DNA of 5,995 nucleotides from an uncultured Clostridia bacterium (GTDB taxonomy: Bacteria > Bacillota > Clostridia > Oscillospirales > Oscillospiraceae), in the NCBI GenBank assembly GCA_938023775.1, contig CALJDB010000152.1:1-5995 (forward strand), written 5' to 3'. Below, piece by piece: positions 1 to 5,995 of this stretch. The stretch's first letter is position 1; every line of letters starts with the position of its first letter. A program made the position numbers and the translations under genes. A model generated the notes under the pieces. The model was not told the DNA's origin, ran no database searches, and saw only the letters and a list, made by a program, of their open reading frames with translations.

Positions 1-26
1 CGGGTCTGCGCATCGCGGTTTTTTCT
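1..26 (+). terminator. Possible right arm of a terminator cut by the window edge
   Basis: The window opens with a GC-rich run of about 18 bases that leads directly into TTTTTT (positions 19-24). This is what the 3' arm and U-tract of a rho-independent terminator would look like if the left arm lay just outside the window. It would end an upstream plus-strand gene. Only one arm is visible, so base pairing cannot be shown; the one internal pairing I see (GCG-CAT-CGC) is too short to count. Treat this as a guess from position and composition. Confidence 0.25.
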
Positions 27-63
27 GCAAAACGACAAGGTGCTTCCCCTCCGGCGCGCTTTG

Positions 64-72
64 TGCTATACT
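64..72 (+). promoter_or_regulatory. Extended -10 promoter element for the SprT-like gene
   Basis: TGCTATACT is an extended -10 element: TG, one base, then TATACT (67-72), which matches the TATAAT consensus at five of six positions. At the usual 17-bp spacing the -35 position (44-49) reads TTCCCC, a weak match, which fits a promoter that relies on the extended -10. Transcription would start near position 79, giving a leader of about 20 bases before the ATG at 100. It lies in a GC-rich stretch, which makes the AT-rich hexamer stand out. No operator or riboswitch is visible in the leader. Confidence 0.5.
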
Positions 73-83
73 GGCGAGGTGAA

Positions 84-89
84 GGGAGG
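84..89 (+). promoter_or_regulatory. Ribosome binding site that decides the SprT-like gene start
   Basis: GGGAGG lies 10 bases before the ATG at 100. It supports that start over the upstream in-frame ATG at 40, which would sit before the predicted promoter, and over the in-frame GTG at 79, which has no Shine-Dalgarno sequence in front of it. Confidence 0.65.
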
Positions 90-99
90 CGTCAAAAAA

Positions 100-603
100 A
101 TGCACACACTTGAGGAGGTCCGGCGCGAATACGACCGGCTGGATGCGCTGACCGGGGCGGACACGCGCGGCGTGACGCTCTCCGTGTCGAAGCGCGCGGT
201 CAGGCGGCTCGGCTGCTTCTGCCCCGGTCCGCCGCCGCGTATCGTGCTCTCGGCGGTCATTTTCGGCGACGAGGCGCTTTTCTGGGACACGGTGCGCCAC
301 GAATACGCCCACGCCGCGCTCCGGCTGCTGCGCCCCGGCGAGCGCCACGGTCACGACGCGCTCTGGCGCGAGATGTGCCGCGCCGTCGGCTGCGCCCCGC
401 GCGCGACCGTTCCGGCGAGCGAGCAGCAGATCGCCCTCCGCGACGAAAAGACCCGCTACCGACTCATCTGCCGCGCCTGCGGCAGCGAAACGCGCTATCT
501 GCGCGCCGGCAAGATCGTGAAGCTCTTCCTCGCCGGCAAGGGCAGCCGCGTCCGCTGCACCCGCTGCGGCGGGCATACGTTTACGTTTGAGGTTTTGAAA
601 TAA
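100..603 (+). CDS. SprT-like zinc metalloprotease domain protein
   Basis: A 167-residue soluble protein with the layout of the SprT/Spartan-like family. The zinc protease core carries HEYAH (residues 67-71, HExxH type, with Glu68 as the catalytic base) and a downstream HG (83-84) followed by a Trp (89), the family's third-ligand region. A C-terminal zinc ribbon follows, with Cys124/Cys127 and Cys153/Cys156. There is no signal peptide or membrane segment, so it should act in the cytoplasm. Eukaryotic relatives (SPRTN, Wss1) cut proteins crosslinked to DNA; for bacterial SprT-like proteins the substrate is poorly known, so proteolysis is inferred from the motif only. The start at 100 is chosen for its Shine-Dalgarno sequence; the longer reading frame from 40 adds residues that do not look family-like. 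It appears to be a single-gene unit with its own promoter, and it converges on rnc with a shared terminator. The family call is firm; the cellular role is open. Confidence 0.85.
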   Translation: MHTLEEVRREYDRLDALTGADTRGVTLSVSKRAVRRLGCFCPGPPPRIVLSAVIFGDEALFWDTVRHEYAHAALRLLRPGERHGHDALWREMCRAVGCAPRATVPASEQQIALRDEKTRYRLICRACGSETRYLRAGKIVKLFLAGKGSRVRCTRCGGHTFTFEVLK

Positions 604-604
604 A

Positions 605-651
605 GTGCGAATGGGACCCCCGGTTGGGGGTCCCATTCGCACCTTTTATTT
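605..651. terminator. Bidirectional rho-independent terminator
   Basis: The left arm 605-621 and right arm 626-642 are perfect reverse complements over 17 bp, with a four-base GGTT loop. On the plus strand the stem is followed by CTTTTATTT (643-651), which ends the SprT-like gene whose TAA is at 601-603. Read on the minus strand, the stem is followed by TTTATTTC, which ends the topA-trmFO-plsX-acpP-rnc unit; the rnc stop codon (646-648) lies three bases before the stem. The hairpin fills nearly the whole 42-bp gap between the two convergent genes, and the plus-strand T-tract overlaps the rnc stop codon. Confidence 0.93.
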
Positions 652-1311
652 CCGAAGCATACGGAGCGCGGCTTTGGCCGCCATCTGTTCGGCTTCTTTT
701 TTCGTCCCGCCCTCGCCGGTGCCGACGGTCTCGCCCGCGACGAGCGCGGCGGCGGCGAAACGCTTGAGATGGTCTGGGCCGCTCTCGCCGGTCATCACGT
801 AGCTGACACTGCGTCCCGGCGTCTGCTGCACGAGCTCCTGAAGCTCGGTCTTGTAGTCCTGAACGAGCGGCGTTCCGTCCGCAAGGCGTGAGAGAATGTG
901 GGTGTTGATAAACGCCTTGGCAGGCTCCATGCCGCCGTCGAGATACATGGCGGCGATGACCGCCTCCACGCAGTCGGCGAGAATGGAGTGGCGCGTGCGG
1001 CCGCCGGAGAGCTCCTCTCCCCTGCCGAGGCGCAGATACCCGCCAAAGCCAAGCTCGTCCGCCGTCTCCCAGAGGCTCTGCTCACAGACGAGCTCCGCGC
1101 GCAGGCGGGTCATCTTGCCCTCCGGCAGCGCGGGGTAATTGCGGTAAAGCCATGTCGCCGTGACGAAGCCGAGCACGCTGTCGCCCACGAACTCAAGCCG
1201 CTCGTTGCTCGCGCAGCGGTGCTCGTTCGCATAAGACGAGTGGGTCAGCGCGGTGCGGAGCAGGCTCTCGTCCCGGAAGCGGTAGCGCAGCTTTTCCTGA
1301 AGTGCGTCCAT
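646..1311 (-). CDS. rnc: Ribonuclease III
   Basis: A 221-residue double-strand-specific endoribonuclease, expected to process rRNA precursors and structured mRNAs in the cytoplasm as a homodimer. The N-terminal nuclease domain (about 1-145) carries the family signature NERLEFVGDSVL (36-47). All metal and catalytic acids are present: Glu37, Glu40, Asp44, Glu64, Asp113 and Glu116, with the last two in ADCVEA. The E. coli active-site acids E38, D45, E65, D114 and E117 each match with an offset of one residue. The C-terminal double-stranded RNA-binding domain (about 152-220) begins at DYKTELQE and ends in the typical TKKEAEQMAAKAAL helix with its Lys pair. Length is normal for the family. It is the last gene of the minus-strand unit, 6 bp after acpP, with a Shine-Dalgarno sequence that overlaps the acpP stop codon. 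In Bacillus, smc and ftsY follow rnc; here a terminator does. Confidence 0.97.
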   Translation of the reverse strand: MDALQEKLRYRFRDESLLRTALTHSSYANEHRCASNERLEFVGDSVLGFVTATWLYRNYPALPEGKMTRLRAELVCEQSLWETADELGFGGYLRLGRGEELSGGRTRHSILADCVEAVIAAMYLDGGMEPAKAFINTHILSRLADGTPLVQDYKTELQELVQQTPGRSVSYVMTGESGPDHLKRFAAAALVAGETVGTGEGGTKKEAEQMAAKAALRMLRK

Positions 1312-1315
1312 GTCG

Positions 1316-1319
1316 CCTC
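1316..1319 (-). promoter_or_regulatory. rnc ribosome binding site overlapping the acpP stop
   Basis: On the minus strand the junction reads TGAGGCGACATG: the acpP stop TGA (1318-1320) shares bases with GAGG (1316-1319), four bases before the rnc ATG. A ribosome ending acpP would sit on the rnc initiation site, so translational coupling is likely. The short spacing suggests rnc is initiated less strongly than acpP, which fits the much lower amount of RNase III a cell usually needs. Confidence 0.6.
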
Positions 1320-1551
1320 AGCCCAGCACGCTCGTCACATACGCGACGAGGTCGCCCACGGTCTGCACGCCCTTGATCTCATCCTCGCTGATCTCAGGGA
1401 TGCCGAATGCCTCCTCCATGCTCATCGCGAGCTCCACAACGTCGAGGGAGTCGGCGTCCAGATCGCTCAGGAAATTGGTGTCCTCCGTGATCTTGTCCTC
1501 GTCCACGTCGAACTGCTCGCTGATAATGGCTCTGATCTTTTCGAAAATCAT
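1318..1551 (-). CDS. acpP: Acyl carrier protein
   Basis: A 77-residue, strongly acidic protein that carries fatty acyl chains on a 4'-phosphopantetheine arm during type II fatty acid synthesis in the cytoplasm. The attachment site is Ser35 in LDADSLDVVE (31-40), the classical DSL motif at the start of helix II. The rest matches the four-helix ACP fold, including the N-terminal helix, the acidic EEAFGIPE segment (46-53) and the C-terminal VGDLVAYV helix. The length is typical. It lies between plsX, whose product uses acyl-ACP as substrate, and rnc, an arrangement common in Firmicutes. Its position in a lipid cluster and the full family match favour the housekeeping ACP over a polyketide or peptide-synthetase carrier. 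Confidence 0.97.
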   Translation of the reverse strand: MIFEKIRAIISEQFDVDEDKITEDTNFLSDLDADSLDVVELAMSMEEAFGIPEISEDEIKGVQTVGDLVAYVTSVLG

Positions 1552-1560
1552 TTTTATGTT

Positions 1561-1566
1561 TCCTCC
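1561..1566 (-). promoter_or_regulatory. Strong ribosome binding site for acpP
   Basis: GGAGGA lies 9 bases before the acpP ATG, and the spacer (AACATAAAA) is unusually AT-rich for this window. It is among the best Shine-Dalgarno matches among the genes here and lies in the only minus-strand intergenic gap longer than 10 bp (1552-1582). An AT-rich, unstructured start region would favour the high translation expected for an abundant protein such as ACP; that link is inference. Confidence 0.75.
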
Positions 1567-1582
1567 AAATGTAGATATGTTC

Positions 1583-2610
1583 TTATTTGTCCTGCTCCTC
1601 GCCGCGGAGGCGCATATAGGCGATGTTGTTCTCGATCTCGGCGGTGAAGCCGGACTGGACGAAGGCGATGGCCTGCTTGACGGCGCTGCGCACAGCGCGG
1701 GCGTCGGAGCTGCCGTGCGCCTTGATGACGGGGCGCTGGATGCCGAGGAACGCCGTTCCGCCGACCTCGCTGACGTCCATCATCTTCTTGAGCTTGCCGA
1801 GGTTTTTCTTCACGAGCAGCGCGCCGAGCTTCGCGGAAAACGACGCGGTGAGGCAGCCCTTGATGTTCTTCATCAGGAACTTGATCGTGCCCTCCGCGGT
1901 CTTGAGCATAATGTTGCCGGAAAAGCCGTCCGCCACGATGACGTCCGCCTTGCCCGCGAACACGTCCGTGCCCTCAACGTTGCCGATGAAGTTCAGTCTG
2001 CCCGCCTCGCCCGCTTCGCGCAGGAGGGCGTGTGCCTCCTTGCAGAGCGCGGTGCCCTTGGTGTCCTCGCTGCCGTTGCTGAGCAGACCGACCCGCGGAT
2101 TTTCCACGCCGAGGACCTTGCTGGAATAAAAGCTGCCCATATAGCCGAACTGGAGCAGATATTCCGGCGTGCAGTCCACGTTCGCGCCGCAGTCGATGAG
2201 CACGGTGCCCTTGCCGCCGTTCGGCAGCACCGGCGCCATCGCCGCGCGGCGGATGCCGCGGATGCGCTTGACCTTCAGCGTCGCACCCGTAAGGAGCGCA
2301 CCGGTGCTGCCGGCGGAGATCACGGCGTCGCCCTCGCCCGCGTGGAGCAGGTCGAGCGCCACCGCCATGGAGCTCTGCTTCTTCTGCCGCACAGCCATGC
2401 TGGGGTCGTCGTGCATGTCGATGACCTCGTCGGCGTTCACGACGGCGAGGTGCTCCCCCGCCTCCGCGCCGCAGTCGGCAAGGCAGCGCTTCACCTCCGC
2501 CTCGCGGCCGACGAGCACGATGTCTACGCCGAACTCGCGCTGGGCGTCTACCGCGCCTTTGACGATGGCGTCCGGGGCGTTGTCGCCGCCCATGGCGTCG
2601 ATAATGATCT

Positions 2611-2614
<4 letters not shown>
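1583..2614 (-). CDS. plsX: Phosphate acyltransferase PlsX
   Basis: A 343-residue enzyme that converts acyl-ACP and inorganic phosphate to acyl-phosphate and free ACP. The membrane acyltransferase PlsY then uses acyl-phosphate to make lysophosphatidic acid, the first step of phospholipid synthesis. PlsX is a peripheral membrane enzyme, and no transmembrane segment is seen. Family motifs run in order: [10 protein letters not shown] (5-14), [13 protein letters not shown] (67-79), SAGSTGALL (100-108), [18 protein letters not shown] (140-157), [10 protein letters not shown] (179-188) and [12 protein letters not shown] (227-238). The length is normal. The ATG overlaps the trmFO stop as ATGA, and a good Shine-Dalgarno sequence lies 10 bases upstream. 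It sits 31 bp before acpP, next to the carrier it releases. In Bacillus fabD and fabG lie between the two; here they do not. Confidence 0.97.

Positions 2615-5995
<3,381 letters not shown>

Noticed and set aside
40..99. N-terminal extension of the SprT-like protein from the ATG at 40
   Set aside because: This start would lie upstream of the predicted -10 element and has no Shine-Dalgarno sequence, while the ATG at 100 has GGGAGG at good spacing.
1552..1600. Possible internal promoter in the AT-rich gap before acpP
   Set aside because: The best -10-like hexamer (TACATT) matches only four of six positions, has no -35 partner, and would leave almost no leader before the ribosome binding site.
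898..1647. Plus-strand open frame of 249 codons antisense to rnc and acpP
   Set aside because: The sense strand carries all RNase III catalytic residues and the ACP Ser motif; the antisense product resembles no known family.

Overview
This window is a compact piece of core bacterial chromosome, GC-rich by eye, with almost no non-coding DNA. The gene set and order (topA, then trmFO, then plsX-acpP-rnc) point to a Gram-positive Firmicute. The use of TrmFO rather than TrmA for tRNA m5U54, the AGGAGG-type ribosome binding sites and the high GC together suggest a clostridial lineage such as the Oscillospirales. That placement is an inference from gene content and has not been confirmed by a search.

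Layout: positions 1-99 hold the downstream end of something cut by the left edge (possibly a terminator arm) and a short promoter region. Positions 100-603 (+) encode a small SprT-like zinc metalloprotease with a C-terminal zinc ribbon. Positions 604-645 are essentially one perfect 17-bp hairpin, which serves as terminator for the genes converging from both sides. From 646 to the right edge everything lies on the minus strand. Read in the direction of transcription it is topA (5' end beyond the window), trmFO, plsX, acpP and rnc. The junctions are 0 bp (TAA|ATG), a 4-bp ATGA overlap, 31 bp and 6 bp, so this reads as one transcription unit ending at the hairpin. Its promoter lies outside the window, and I see no convincing internal promoter.

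Functionally the unit combines DNA topology (topoisomerase I), tRNA modification (folate/FAD-dependent m5U54 methylation), phospholipid precursor supply (PlsX makes acyl-phosphate from acyl-ACP, and AcpP is the acyl carrier) and RNA processing (RNase III). The plsX-acpP-rnc group is a shortened form of the fapR-plsX-fabD-fabG-acpP-rnc-smc-ftsY cluster of Bacillus: fabD/fabG are absent between plsX and acpP, and smc/ftsY do not follow rnc. All five minus-strand products keep the expected catalytic or carrier residues in the visible part. I see no mobile element, CRISPR array, RNA gene or evidence of a new system. The points worth a second look are modest: a Lys/Ala-rich tail on TopA, the bidirectional terminator, the rearranged lipid cluster and the stand-alone SprT-like protease.
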